Source: Thermodesulfovibrionales bacterium (GTDB lineage: Bacteria; Nitrospirota; Thermodesulfovibrionia; Thermodesulfovibrionales; SM23-35). Taken from it: a stretch of DNA of 52,111 nt. Positions 20,116-29,607 of this stretch are shown here, piece by piece (positions within the stretch are counted from its first letter, which is position 1; each line of letters opens with the position of its first letter). The notes under the pieces are model-generated. The model saw only the letters and a program-made list of their open reading frames with translations. It was not told where the DNA came from and ran no database searches. The translations under genes were made by a program, and so were the position numbers. The stretch spans positions 1 to 52,111 of the forward strand of contig JALHSV010000264.1 of assembly GCA_022865525.1 (NCBI GenBank). Reading direction: 5' to 3'.

Positions 20116-21792
20116 TTGGGGGTTAGTACAAGATTAGGCTGGATAGCCGAAAATCTTAAAATCCAGAACAAGGCTGGCCGGTTAGTTCATTTAGTAGCTA
20201 ACGACGGTCAGATTCTGCTCAACGATACTATGGAGGAGCAGCGGAGGCGTTCTCTGCCTGTCCGGATAGTATTATTGAAGCCCCGCCAGGTGGGTTGGAC
20301 TACGTGGAGCGAGGCCGAGGGTTTTTACGACGCATATTTTCGTCCCAACTGGCAGGTTTTCATAGGTTCATTGGACACCGATTCGACCGACCACGTATTT
20401 TCGATGACGAAGTTATTTTTGAGTGAGATTGCCGACCCTAAACCTACGGACGCTACGAACCGCAAGGAAATTATCTTTTCCGCCCCTCACAGGAGCAAGA
20501 TTATTGCTCAGACGGCCGGTAAAGAGGGTTTTGGCCGAGGTTATACCCCGCATTATTTTCACGCTTCCGAGGTTGCTTTCTGGCCTAACGCCAAGAAGCA
20601 GCTTGCCGGTATTTATCAGGGCATTCCGCAGGGCAGGGACACTACGATTATCCTTGAGAGCACTGCAAACGGTGTCGGTGGCGCGTTTTACGATACATTC
20701 TGGGAGGCTGTCGAGCGAAGGAAGAGGAATCCGAACGATTATTCCGGTTATTTACCGGTCTTTTTCCCGTGGTACAGATTTTCCGAGTATTCCATTGACC
20801 CGCCGAAGGGTTTTCAGATGACTTCGGACGAGCGGGAGGAGTCTGACCAGTACGATTTAAGGCCCGGCCAGATATACTGGCGAAGATTGAAGATAGACGA
20901 GGTAAACGGGGACATATCCATCTTCCGTCAGGAGTATCCGGCTACCGCCTTGGAGGCTTTTCAGGCGTCCGGGAACCCGGTTTTCACTCAGCAGATGATA
21001 AAATCACAGGAATCTCAAGTCTGTCCTCATCCGAGGTACTGCATCATGGCCGGAGAGATTGAAAATGTCGACCGGATATTCAACTGCTGGCAGATAGTTC
21101 GATTACCGCAGATTAATCACGACTATTGTATGGGAATCGATACGATGGAGGGCCGCGTTTCCGATATTAACGACGTTAAGAGTAATCTTGACTGCGACGC
21201 CATCGCCATAATTGACCGTGCCGCCTGTGAGGTAGTGGCGATTTATCACGGCAGGGGCAATCAAGCCGATTTAGGTGAGCAGGCTCTCAGAATGGCCGAA
21301 TTTTACAACGATGCGTGGGTGGCCCCCGAGATTCCGGCCGGAATGGTGGTTTTAGGCAAGTTTAAGGACGCCGGTTACGACAATATCTACAATCGCCAGC
21401 AGCATGACGAGCGGTTAGAGACCTCCGACAGTGAGAATCTCGGCTGGCGTACTACTATGATTACCCGCGACTACATGATAAACCAGTTCATAACCTGCAT
21501 GAGGGACAATTCCCTGACGGTCAATTTCATGCCGGTAGTTGAAGAGATGAAGACTTTCATTCGAGATAAGACGGGCAAGAAGGTCCACATGCCGAGCAAG
21601 CACGACGACCTTCTCTTTGCCGTTATGATTGCTTTGCAGGTTCATTTAAGATGTCCGGTAACACAACCGTACCCCGACTCGCATACTACGAGTTACGTTC
21701 CGGACTACAGGGAAGACAATATAGTTTACGCAGGTGCGGTTGACTGTGAATACGAAAACGAAGAAGACGAAGAACAGATAAGGACAATATGA
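20116..21792 (+). CDS. terL: Terminase large subunit
   Basis: The 558-aa protein has the ATPase motif LLKPRQVGWTTWS (Walker A variant, about residue 56), IILESTANG (Walker B, about 180) and a C-terminal RNase H-like nuclease with CMGIDTMEG (Asp about 343), DAIAIIDR and KHDDLLFAVMIAL (late Asp about 500). It drives ATP-powered DNA packaging and cuts DNA at filling. The start is TTG; a TAA lies immediately upstream, so no longer start is possible. It overlaps the following gene by 4 bp. Confidence 0.9.
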   Translation: MGVSTRLGWIAENLKIQNKAGRLVHLVANDGQILLNDTMEEQRRRSLPVRIVLLKPRQVGWTTWSEAEGFYDAYFRPNWQVFIGSLDTDSTDHVFSMTKLFLSEIADPKPTDATNRKEIIFSAPHRSKIIAQTAGKEGFGRGYTPHYFHASEVAFWPNAKKQLAGIYQGIPQGRDTTIILESTANGVGGAFYDTFWEAVERRKRNPNDYSGYLPVFFPWYRFSEYSIDPPKGFQMTSDEREESDQYDLRPGQIYWRRLKIDEVNGDISIFRQEYPATALEAFQASGNPVFTQQMIKSQESQVCPHPRYCIMAGEIENVDRIFNCWQIVRLPQINHDYCMGIDTMEGRVSDINDVKSNLDCDAIAIIDRAACEVVAIYHGRGNQADLGEQALRMAEFYNDAWVAPEIPAGMVVLGKFKDAGYDNIYNRQQHDERLETSDSENLGWRTTMITRDYMINQFITCMRDNSLTVNFMPVVEEMKTFIRDKTGKKVHMPSKHDDLLFAVMIALQVHLRCPVTQPYPDSHTTSYVPDYREDNIVYAGAVDCEYENEEDEEQIRTI

Positions 21793-22097
21793 AACACGCT
21801 TTTACGCTTATAAACGCTACTATACCCAGACCTAATATAGCAAATCTTGAAATGCAGTTGGAATTATGGGACGACGCCGACCCTACTACCGGTGCGGCCG
21901 AAGATATACGTATATTCAGTAAAGAGACCAAGACTTCCGTTGCCGGAATGACTATAGAACAGCTTCTCGCCCGGATTCAACCTCAGATAAAACTGGAAGT
22001 GCAGGGTTATATAGACGCCTACGAGAAGGGCGAGAACATAGAAAATAACACTTTGGTCTTACAAATGGTATCTAATATAGATGGAGGATTAGTATAG
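21789..22097 (+). CDS. Hypothetical virion-region protein, 102 aa
   Basis: Starts within the TerL stop (ATGA). Mixed alpha/beta with an acidic C-terminus (EQLLARIQPQIKLEVQGYIDAYEKGENIENN). No family is recognised. The place between TerL and portal suggests a virion-assembly role. Confidence 0.6.
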   Translation: MKHAFTLINATIPRPNIANLEMQLELWDDADPTTGAAEDIRIFSKETKTSVAGMTIEQLLARIQPQIKLEVQGYIDAYEKGENIENNTLVLQMVSNIDGGLV

Positions 22098-22741
22098 TGG
22101 CAGCTACGATAACACTGGAACGCACAGTAACAGAACTACAGGCATGGACGGTGCTCGACGATAACGCTTCCGGAACGCCGTTCCTGTTAACTCCGGAGGT
22201 TGATATAAGTTCCGAAGTGGCCTGTCTTCTCAATATATCTATGGCGGCCTGCAATACTAATGCTATTGCTATAGCCGGCGAATGGATAGCTTACGGTAAG
22301 AGCGGAAGCACTGCGGACGACTGGAACGAGTTCGCACGAGGCAATTACGGAACAACGGCAAACGGCAAGATAGATATGTCGGCGGGTATAAATTCCGGTG
22401 AGATTTCTTGTTCGATGGGCGATACGACCGGAATTGCTACAAGGGGCCAGAGGGTATTAATCTACGATACGTCAACTGCGGCGAACTCGATGGTAAATAT
22501 GTTAGTGGATGTCTCCACTGGCGTAGCTTTATACTTTTGCTTTTCATCGAGCAAGGACTTTTCCACTCACTGTGACGTTTTGTGCCCGACCGGGGCTACC
22601 CTCCACGGCGTGAATCAATGGCCTGTAAGAGTTCCGGAAGAATACTGGACGGCAAGAGTGGTGTTTCTTAACGACGACGCCGATGTAAACTATTTGTGCC
22701 GGGTACAATATAACTTTATTACGGACTATACGAGTGTCTAA
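22097..22741 (+). CDS. Beta-rich virion protein candidate, 214 aa
   Basis: The start is GTG at 22097, overlapping the previous TAG. The sequence is beta-rich with many small residues (LTPEVDISSEVACLLNISMAAC, SAGINSGEISCSMGDTTGI, YDTSTAANSMVNMLVDVSTGVALYFCFSS), like decoration or fibre-base proteins of phage heads and tails. It is translationally coupled to its neighbours. Confidence 0.6.
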   Translation: MAATITLERTVTELQAWTVLDDNASGTPFLLTPEVDISSEVACLLNISMAACNTNAIAIAGEWIAYGKSGSTADDWNEFARGNYGTTANGKIDMSAGINSGEISCSMGDTTGIATRGQRVLIYDTSTAANSMVNMLVDVSTGVALYFCFSSSKDFSTHCDVLCPTGATLHGVNQWPVRVPEEYWTARVVFLNDDADVNYLCRVQYNFITDYTSV

Positions 22742-23543
22742 TCGAAAACCATTATTAGGTGAATTATTAGATTACGGCGACCCCTTCACCAAGGGTCTCG
22801 TCGGCTGCTGGCTGATGAATGAAGGCTCAGGCAATACCGTTCAGGATTTGAGCGGGAATGGGAATGCGGGGACGTTAGTTGGAAATACCTATTGGGCAGG
22901 AGGTAAATTTGGGCCTGCTTTGGATTTTGATGGTACAACTGATTATGTGACTGTTAGCCCATTCAATAAAGGCCCAGTTACAGCGGGGACATATTCATTC
23001 TGGTTAAATTATCATACAGTCGTTGCGAATGATGGTTTCATTACATCATGGGAAACAGCCGCAAAAGTTGGAAATGGAATACTTATTTTCAACTATGGAG
23101 CAAAATTACGATTCAGTCTTTATAATGATGCACAAACAGAGGTCTATAAAGTATCCCTATTTGACCTCGGAGGGCCCGCATATACTTTGAATACATGGCA
23201 GCACTGGGTATGCACGTTTGACAGCAGTAGTGCTATTGTGTATCTCAACAGTATAGAGGTAGGCAGGGATGACGGCCCTGCTGGAGTTTTAGATATAGCT
23301 CCTCCACAGTTATACTTTGGTTCAGATAGAGAATTTGCAAATCGTGATATTGATGGACAACTTGATGTTATTTCTATTTATAACCGAGCCTTATCAGCAA
23401 GCGAAATACAGCAACAGGACCGAGAGCCGTTCAGATTTATAGGTAGAAAAAGAAGAAGGATAATTTACGACGAAATAGCGGGCGGTGTGCCGACGACATT
23501 CCCGTATTACTATAGAGAAATAGCAAGCAGGAGAATTGCCTGA
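22734..23543 (+). CDS. LamG-type jelly-roll lectin domain protein
   Basis: The 269-aa protein, starting at GTG 22734 (8-base overlap), is a full concanavalin/LamG domain: GLVGCWLMNEGSGNTVQDLSGNGNAGTLVG, KFGPALDFDGTTDYVTV, SFWLNYHT, WQHWVCTFDSSSAIVYLNS and the ending DGQLDVISIYNRALSASEIQQ. LamG domains bind carbohydrates or act as structural lectins. Lying between TerL and portal, it is probably a virion decoration or accessory adhesin. Confidence 0.8.
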   Translation: MSNRKPLLGELLDYGDPFTKGLVGCWLMNEGSGNTVQDLSGNGNAGTLVGNTYWAGGKFGPALDFDGTTDYVTVSPFNKGPVTAGTYSFWLNYHTVVANDGFITSWETAAKVGNGILIFNYGAKLRFSLYNDAQTEVYKVSLFDLGGPAYTLNTWQHWVCTFDSSSAIVYLNSIEVGRDDGPAGVLDIAPPQLYFGSDREFANRDIDGQLDVISIYNRALSASEIQQQDREPFRFIGRKRRRIIYDEIAGGVPTTFPYYYREIASRRIA

Positions 23544-23544
23544 T

Positions 23545-25368
23545 ATGGCCATACTCGTTCAACAATCCGAAGCAACGGCGGCGTATAGAAGAATGTACTT
23601 TCACTGCGTTGACGCTACCGACGGCATTACTGCCGAGGCGGGCGAAGTAGGCGGCCAGCCGCAGTGGTCTCTTAACGGCGTCGCCTGGGGCAATACTACC
23701 GGTGTTCTCGTGGCAATGGGCAATGGAAGATATTACGTCGAACTCGTAGCTGCAACTGAAGTCAATAATCTCGGTGTTATCGAGGGCAGGTATAAGAGCG
23801 CGAATACCGCCGAGTCGGTCGGAACGACCTTGCAGGTAGTGCCTTACGACCCCTACGACGGCGTTAGAATGGGTTTGACCGCACTACCCAATGCTATACC
23901 TCAGGCTGCTGGCGGAATCGTAACAAGTACATTAGGCGCCGAGTTTGATTCGAGAACATTGCCTTCGGCTGATTATGTAGTAGTCGGCGATACGATAGCC
24001 GCTGTTACTACCGTAACTACCGTAACGAATGGCCTTACGACAGGTAACGTAAATGTGGCCGCAGGGGTCATCGAAAGTAACGTAATCCAGATTGACGGTA
24101 GTGCTACGAACGGCAATAACGCTACGTTAAACCTGCTTTCACTCAATATTCAAAATAACCTCGGTGACGCGGTGGTAATAGCTGCTACCGGCGCTAACGG
24201 AGACGGCGTTTCGGTACTTGGAAACGGGACTGGTCATGGAATCAAGTCAACTGGCGGTGCTACCAGCGGTAACGGAATATCGCTTGCGGGCGGCGCTCCT
24301 AACGGGCAGGGTTTGTATTCCCAGGGAGTCGGAACTGGTTCCGGCATTCGTGCCGACGGCGGTACGGACGGTTTTTATGGTGCCGGCGCAAGTAACGGTC
24401 ATGGTATGCTGCTTGCCGGTAACGGTACGGGCGATGGCCTTTCTATCACCGGCGGGGCCACCGGTCATGGAATACACTCATCGGGCGGCGCGACGAGCGG
24501 GAATGGAATTACCGCCGAGGCCGCAACCGAAGGCGATGGCATTTACGCCTTAGCTAAAGGAACGGACGAACATGGTATCTACGCGGTAGGCGGAAATACG
24601 ACAGGAGATGGAATTAAAGCTGTAGCTGCAACCGAAGGTATGGGTATCCACGCCTCGGCGATAGGTACGGCCAAGCATGGAATCTATTCGATAGGTGGAA
24701 GTGTTTCCGGAGACGGCATTTACGCTACCGCTGGAACTGATGGCGATGGCATATCCGCTACGGCGACAGGAAATAATAGTGGTATGCTCTTGACTGGGGC
24801 GGGAACCGGAGACGGTCTTTCGGCCGTAGCAGGGGCTACCGGTCATGGAATCGAATGCAGTGCTACTTCCGGGGACGGTATAAAATCGACCGGAGCGACT
24901 AACGGTCACGGAATGGAACTTATAGGAGCAGGAACGGGCGAGGGTATTTTGCTTAACGGTGCCAATACCGGTAAGGGCGGTGCTGTGAACGTGGCCGTTT
25001 ATACTACCGTGGCTGCCGTTACGACTCCGGACACCGTATTTACATTGACGGCCGGTGTTGCTACTAACGATGCCTACGTCAATATGATTTGTGCGATATA
25101 TGACGTTTCCGGCGGATTTTGGGAAGCGAGAAAGATTGACGCTTACGTAGGTGCTACCAGAACGGTTACTGTAGATACCGACTACTCGTTTACTATACAG
25201 GCGGGCGTCGATTTAGTGAGATTATTTTATAGTGCTTATGCCCCTACTGTTGCGGCCGGCGGTGGTGCTACGGCGGCCCAGGTATGGGAATATGACGTTG
25301 ATGCAATAATAACGGCGGGACAGGCCGGAGACTACCAGAAAATGTTCGGGGGCGGACGATATGGCTAA
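23545..25368 (+). CDS. Repeat-rich fibre protein
   Basis: I prefer the ATG at 23545, with AGGAG about 11 bases upstream; a TTG lies at 23536. The N-terminal 110 residues form a phage-type beta domain. Residues about 210-490 are tandem repeats of the pattern GDGI-x-A/S-x(5-8)-GHGI, 15-18 residues each, as in beta-solenoid fibres. The C-terminal 110 residues hold a beta domain and AAQVWEYDVDAI, like receptor-binding tail subunits. A virion adhesin is likely. Confidence 0.7.
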   Translation: MAILVQQSEATAAYRRMYFHCVDATDGITAEAGEVGGQPQWSLNGVAWGNTTGVLVAMGNGRYYVELVAATEVNNLGVIEGRYKSANTAESVGTTLQVVPYDPYDGVRMGLTALPNAIPQAAGGIVTSTLGAEFDSRTLPSADYVVVGDTIAAVTTVTTVTNGLTTGNVNVAAGVIESNVIQIDGSATNGNNATLNLLSLNIQNNLGDAVVIAATGANGDGVSVLGNGTGHGIKSTGGATSGNGISLAGGAPNGQGLYSQGVGTGSGIRADGGTDGFYGAGASNGHGMLLAGNGTGDGLSITGGATGHGIHSSGGATSGNGITAEAATEGDGIYALAKGTDEHGIYAVGGNTTGDGIKAVAATEGMGIHASAIGTAKHGIYSIGGSVSGDGIYATAGTDGDGISATATGNNSGMLLTGAGTGDGLSAVAGATGHGIECSATSGDGIKSTGATNGHGMELIGAGTGEGILLNGANTGKGGAVNVAVYTTVAAVTTPDTVFTLTAGVATNDAYVNMICAIYDVSGGFWEARKIDAYVGATRTVTVDTDYSFTIQAGVDLVRLFYSAYAPTVAAGGGATAAQVWEYDVDAIITAGQAGDYQKMFGGGRYG

Positions 25369-25654
25369 ATATACAGTTGAGAAGACTATGAAGAAAAAAT
25401 GGGTAATGTGGTGCGACAGGTGCGGTCACGGTTTTAAGGTGGACGCCGACAATCCCGAAGAGATTACTACTACGAACGAAGTTAAGCCTACGCTTCTGCA
25501 AAGGCTCAAACTTAAAAAAATGGAAACTAAAACTTCAAAAGAGATTATTAAGCCGGAACCTTTGTCATGCCCGGTATGTGGTAAGACGGACGAAGTTACT
25601 GTTATAAAGTTACAGGAGTGTGTCGTTGAATCAATTACACGTAATAGCGATTAG
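25361..25654 (+). CDS. Zinc-finger-like protein, 97 aa
   Basis: WCDRCGHGFKVDADNP and LSCPVCGKTDEV make a two-part Cys pair ribbon with a long basic linker (LLQRLKLKKMETKTSKE). It overlaps the fibre gene by 8 bases. No function can be named. Confidence 0.6.
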   Translation: MAKYTVEKTMKKKWVMWCDRCGHGFKVDADNPEEITTTNEVKPTLLQRLKLKKMETKTSKEIIKPEPLSCPVCGKTDEVTVIKLQECVVESITRNSD

Positions 25655-25835
25655 TTTTGTTTCCGGATGTTTAGTGACTGCCGTATTCATCCGTTACGGC
25701 ATGTCATTAGGAACTAATATAGTCCGCAGGACACAGGAAGGTCTTCCGGCGTTCGGTAAGGACGAGCCGGTAATGACACAGATAAATACTATCGGCATGA
25801 CGGACGAAGAAGAAGATTACGAGGACCAATTATGA
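25626..25835 (+). CDS. Small membrane protein
   Basis: TTG at 25626 is 7 bases from AGGAG; a GTG at 25620 is too close. A hydrophobic helix (residues 5-22, VIAISFVSGCLVTAVFI) is followed by a polar, acidic tail (DEPVMTQINTIGMTDEEEDYEDQL). A single-pass membrane or virion minor protein. Function unknown. Confidence 0.5.
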   Translation: MNQLHVIAISFVSGCLVTAVFIRYGMSLGTNIVRRTQEGLPAFGKDEPVMTQINTIGMTDEEEDYEDQL

Positions 25836-26098
25836 GAGACAGATACGACGGTTACTTAGAGGCAAGTGCGGACTGGAATCCCGGTGATTTAGCTACGGCT
25901 GATATTACAAGCACTACGGTTACGGTCGGAGGTGCGCAGGTCGGCGACCTTGCAGTAGCAAGTCTTTCTACGGATATTGTAGATTTAATATTAGATGCTC
26001 AGGTTACGGCAGCTAATACCGTTACCTGCATACTACACAACCAGACCGGCGGAAATATAAATATTGGCGCATCCGTTATTAAAGTAAAAGTATTTTAG
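25832..26098 (+). CDS. Small virion protein, decoration type
   Basis: The 88-aa protein follows a pattern common next to phage capsid genes: DLATADITSTTVTVGGAQVGDLAVASLSTDIVDLILDAQVTAANTVTCILHNQTGGNINIGASVIKVKV, a two-sheet beta domain. Such proteins are usually head or fibre decorations. Its start overlaps the previous stop. Confidence 0.7.
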   Translation: MRDRYDGYLEASADWNPGDLATADITSTTVTVGGAQVGDLAVASLSTDIVDLILDAQVTAANTVTCILHNQTGGNINIGASVIKVKVF

Positions 26099-26109
26099 GA
26101 GAATAAACA

Positions 26110-26613
26110 ATGTTAAACACATATCAGGGCAGTTACGAGCTGTTAGCGGATTATTCTGCTGATGTATCTATATTTGATGGCTCGTCAGATGGCTATACTT
26201 ATAGATGGGACGATTTCAGTAGAAAAGCGTTTCTATCAGAAATTACTCTCGGTACAACCGAAGTAGGTACAGAATGTAACGGTATCGAAATCATAGGCAT
26301 AATCACCGGAACGGCAGAAAACGAAGATGGTGCTATGAAATTGTATGGACGAACTGAGGGTGGCCCCGCAGAGTTGCTTTATGATATATCTATGACGGCA
26401 GGAACAGCACGCGCGAGTGCTGATAATACTACTTCTCTGTATATAGATACTTTTGTTGTCGCTGATACTGCGCATTTCAAGGCCGCTACCGTTAAATCTC
26501 CTGCTGATAATATAGCAAAATTACAGTTCGACTTCGCAGGTTATAAGTACCTGACGGCCGAGTTATACGACGTTTCAGACGGCAAATTTAAGATATATCA
26601 CAGAGTTTACTAA
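26110..26613 (+). CDS. Virion protein candidate, 167 aa
   Basis: Beta-rich protein (NGIEIIGIITGTAENEDGAMKLYGRTEGGPAELLYDISM, FDFAGYKYLTAELYDVSDGKFKIYHRVY) with the composition of phage structural proteins. AGGAGAAT precedes the start, and the stop overlaps the portal ATG. It was probably expressed with the portal. Confidence 0.6.
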   Translation: MLNTYQGSYELLADYSADVSIFDGSSDGYTYRWDDFSRKAFLSEITLGTTEVGTECNGIEIIGIITGTAENEDGAMKLYGRTEGGPAELLYDISMTAGTARASADNTTSLYIDTFVVADTAHFKAATVKSPADNIAKLQFDFAGYKYLTAELYDVSDGKFKIYHRVY

Positions 26614-28787
26614 TGGAAATATCCCAAAAAGACCTTGAGCTTCTTAAGGACTTAAAGACTAAAGAAGAGAACGGTATGAAGATTACCGAATCATATACCT
26701 CTATGTTTCAGGAGTCTTTGCGTTACTTCTTCAGCGACCAGCTTCACGGCAAGGCTCTTCACAAGGACTGGGACTGGATAATAGTCAATTATATCTGGCC
26801 GTCCGCCATGCAGGAGATAGCCAAATTAGCCAAGAACTATCCGAAGATTCTTGCCCATCCGCAGAGCGACGACGACTCGGACGCCGCCGAAGTATGGCAG
26901 AGTGCCTTACAGTGGATTTGGGAGAAAGGTCTTCATCACGAAGGTATGCGCATGCAGCAGATACGCGCGTGCCTGTGTGGTAAACTGTTCGGGTACAGGG
27001 TCTCTAAAGTGTTCTGGGAAGACCAGCCGGACGGTGCGTGGGACGAGGAAAAACAGGAATGGGTAGGTGATGTAAAACACAGGATATGGCATCCTTCCGA
27101 GTTCTGGGCTTCCGATAAAGAGTACATTCAGGACGGTGACTGCGGTACGGTCAGGTACGTCGATTTGGACTGGGCGGTACAGAGATGGCCGAAGTTCGAG
27201 AAACAACTCAAAGAGCAGGCGGTAAGTTATAAGAGCGCCGCTAAGGGCGGATATACGATAAGGGGCCAGACGGGTAGTACGGCAACGTATCCGCTGGACG
27301 GAACGGGCGATAGTGACCCCGGAATCCAGACTAATCGACCGACCCAGCTACTTACGTTAATACAGGGCGCTGATAAGATGTCCGGTCAGCAGTATCCCGG
27401 CGATGAGGAACGAAAGTTCATTAAACTCTCTGAAACCTATTTTAAGGACAATGAGACTAACCACGAAAAACAGGAAGAGGACGTACCTCCGCAGGAACTG
27501 CTCCAGCAGGGCGTAATCCTTCCCGACAGTATGGGCGGTTTCCTTGACCAGGGCGGCCAGTCGATGCCGTCGGACAAGTGGCCGCGAAGGACTGTAAGGG
27601 AGTGGGACAGGCCGTTATATCCTAACGGAAGATTCGTTATAAGATGTGAAGACATAATACTTAATCCGGACAATCAGGTATATCCGTATAAGAGATGGCC
27701 TTTTGTCGTAACGCCTCATTACATGCTCCCGTTCATGTGGCAGGGCGTTGACTCCGTTCAGATGTATAAGACTTCGCAGGACATGATTAATGTAACCGTA
27801 TCCCATTTAGTCAATGCGATGAAGATGTTCGGCGACCCCCGAATAGCGATAGAACGCGGTGCGATAGACGTTCAGGCTGGAAGGAAAAAGAAATACTTCA
27901 AGATATTCTCCGGTGCCGGTTCTATTATAAGGCTTGCCAAGGGTGCTATCAGTGGGAAGAAATTCCAGATTATACCGCCTCAGAACTTAGGTTCGGCACT
28001 GCCCCTGTACCAGTTATTCGCACAGGAGTACAAGAATATTTCCGGTATGCAGGACGTTGCCCAGGGCCAGAAGAGTCCGGGTGAAATGTCCGCTACCCAG
28101 GCAAACTACCTTGCAATTTCATCCAACGACCGAATCTACTTACAGAGTATCTTCGAGGACCACTGGGTACTCGGAATAGCGCAGTTGGCCGCAGAGATAA
28201 CTCAGAAGAACTATGCGATAGACAGGTTCATCAGGATAGTAGGCGAAGATAAGGTAATCGGCGCACAGCAGATAACCCAGAAATTAAAGACCTTGAAGTA
28301 CGACGTGGATATAGAGCCGGGCCAGACTTTGCCGTTCGACCCTGTCCAGAAGGAAACACGCTACGAGAAGGCTTATGCAATGCTGGCCTCTCCGCAGGTC
28401 AATCCGATGCTGCCTGATATGCTGAGGGTTTATGAGATAACTAACTGGCGGAAGATACTAAAGACTCACGAGTCATGGCAGTTATTCATGCAGTTCAACC
28501 AACTGTATCAGGCCGTCCTTGAAAAGCAGGTAACGCCTGAACAGGCACTGGAGATAATTGTGAATAAGGCCAAAGAGCGTTTCGCCCAGCAGCAACAGTC
28601 TTTGGGCGGAATATCCGCAAGGAATATGGAGAAGGGCGATTTCGATAAGAAACAACTGAATATCGACCGTCAGCAGGGCGACCTCGATATACAGAAAACT
28701 ATATTCAAGATAGAAGTAAATGCCGAGAAGGAACGTGAACAAAGAGCAAAACAAGATAGTGCCAAAGCCAATAAGACAAAGAGCTGA
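26613..28787 (+). CDS. Portal protein (podovirus/P22-like size)
   Basis: The 724-aa protein has the layout of large podoviral portals: an N-terminal helical part with DWDWIIVNYIWPSAMQEIAKLAKNYPKI, a clip/wing beta region with FWEDQPDG and YVDLDWAVQRWP, a central helix rich in NMQ (GMQDVAQGQKSPGEMSATQANYLA) and a long C-terminal coiled barrel (YEKAYAMLASPQVNPMLPDM, FDKKQLNIDRQQGDLDIQKT). The portal forms the dodecameric DNA gate. A scaffold gene follows. Confidence 0.85.
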   Translation: MEISQKDLELLKDLKTKEENGMKITESYTSMFQESLRYFFSDQLHGKALHKDWDWIIVNYIWPSAMQEIAKLAKNYPKILAHPQSDDDSDAAEVWQSALQWIWEKGLHHEGMRMQQIRACLCGKLFGYRVSKVFWEDQPDGAWDEEKQEWVGDVKHRIWHPSEFWASDKEYIQDGDCGTVRYVDLDWAVQRWPKFEKQLKEQAVSYKSAAKGGYTIRGQTGSTATYPLDGTGDSDPGIQTNRPTQLLTLIQGADKMSGQQYPGDEERKFIKLSETYFKDNETNHEKQEEDVPPQELLQQGVILPDSMGGFLDQGGQSMPSDKWPRRTVREWDRPLYPNGRFVIRCEDIILNPDNQVYPYKRWPFVVTPHYMLPFMWQGVDSVQMYKTSQDMINVTVSHLVNAMKMFGDPRIAIERGAIDVQAGRKKKYFKIFSGAGSIIRLAKGAISGKKFQIIPPQNLGSALPLYQLFAQEYKNISGMQDVAQGQKSPGEMSATQANYLAISSNDRIYLQSIFEDHWVLGIAQLAAEITQKNYAIDRFIRIVGEDKVIGAQQITQKLKTLKYDVDIEPGQTLPFDPVQKETRYEKAYAMLASPQVNPMLPDMLRVYEITNWRKILKTHESWQLFMQFNQLYQAVLEKQVTPEQALEIIVNKAKERFAQQQQSLGGISARNMEKGDFDKKQLNIDRQQGDLDIQKTIFKIEVNAEKEREQRAKQDSAKANKTKS

Positions 28788-28864
28788 CAGGAAACAGGCA
28801 TTATATGAAACCTTGTTCGGTAAAAACAGATAAATGCTGAAAAATGAATCGAAGGAGTTAAACA

Positions 28865-29581
28865 ATGGAAACAGTAGTCAAAGAAGTGAAAACAGAAACC
28901 AAACCAGAAGAGGTTCAAGAGAAGTGGGACAAGGAGCGCCAGCGCGCCGACCAGGCCGAGAGCGTGGCCGCAAAAGCACGCACAGAGGCCCAGCAGTACG
29001 CGTCTATGCTGGAAGAATCGAAGACCCAGCTTGCCGCGGCTCAATCGAAGCTTGAGACTTCCCAGAAGGAAACTCAGACTAAGAAAGATGAACTGCTTCA
29101 GATGGACACTGCTCTGGTTGACCAGAACGTAATCACAAACCTTGAAAAGCTCGAAGCAAGGGACAGGGCCAACGCCCAGAAACTCGATGAAATGTCCAGA
29201 AAGCTATCGACTTACGAAGCCGACCGAACGGAGCGTATCCGCCAGGAGAATATAAACAAGGCCCGTGAATCGGTACTGTCTCAATGCGATGAAGAGTTTA
29301 GTCCCAAGTACCGCACCGAAGCTCTTAAGATAGCCGACGAACTCGTTGATACCGGCAAGGAAAAGAGGCCGAACGACAAGTTCGAAGGTTATATCTTGAT
29401 GAAGAAATGCTACCGTCAGGTCTCTGAAAAAGAAACTTCTAAAGAAAAGGCTACCGTCAACATTGATACTGGTAAGGGCGGAGCGCCTGTAGTTAAAAAA
29501 GAAGCCAGAAAATCCGGCTCTATGAAAGAGGTGCTCGCCGATATGAAAATAAACCAGTCATGGCGGAACGAACCGTTATGA
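28865..29581 (+). CDS. Capsid scaffolding protein
   Basis: The 238-aa protein is charged and helical throughout, with coiled coil from about 20 to 150 (ARTEAQQYASMLEESKTQLAAAQSKLETSQKE) and a short basic C-terminus (GGAPVVKKEARKSGSM, MKINQSWRNE). The location between portal and capsid genes is that of scaffolds, which guide shell assembly. AAGGAG upstream. Confidence 0.8.
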   Translation: METVVKEVKTETKPEEVQEKWDKERQRADQAESVAAKARTEAQQYASMLEESKTQLAAAQSKLETSQKETQTKKDELLQMDTALVDQNVITNLEKLEARDRANAQKLDEMSRKLSTYEADRTERIRQENINKARESVLSQCDEEFSPKYRTEALKIADELVDTGKEKRPNDKFEGYILMKKCYRQVSEKETSKEKATVNIDTGKGGAPVVKKEARKSGSMKEVLADMKINQSWRNEPL

Positions 29582-29607
29582 CTATAACATCAAAATAGGA
29601 GTAAGAC

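Noticed and set aside
26907..28865. Several long minus-strand frames in the portal gene
   Set aside because: They are antisense shadows of a strongly coding gene, with no ribosome sites and shifting overlaps.
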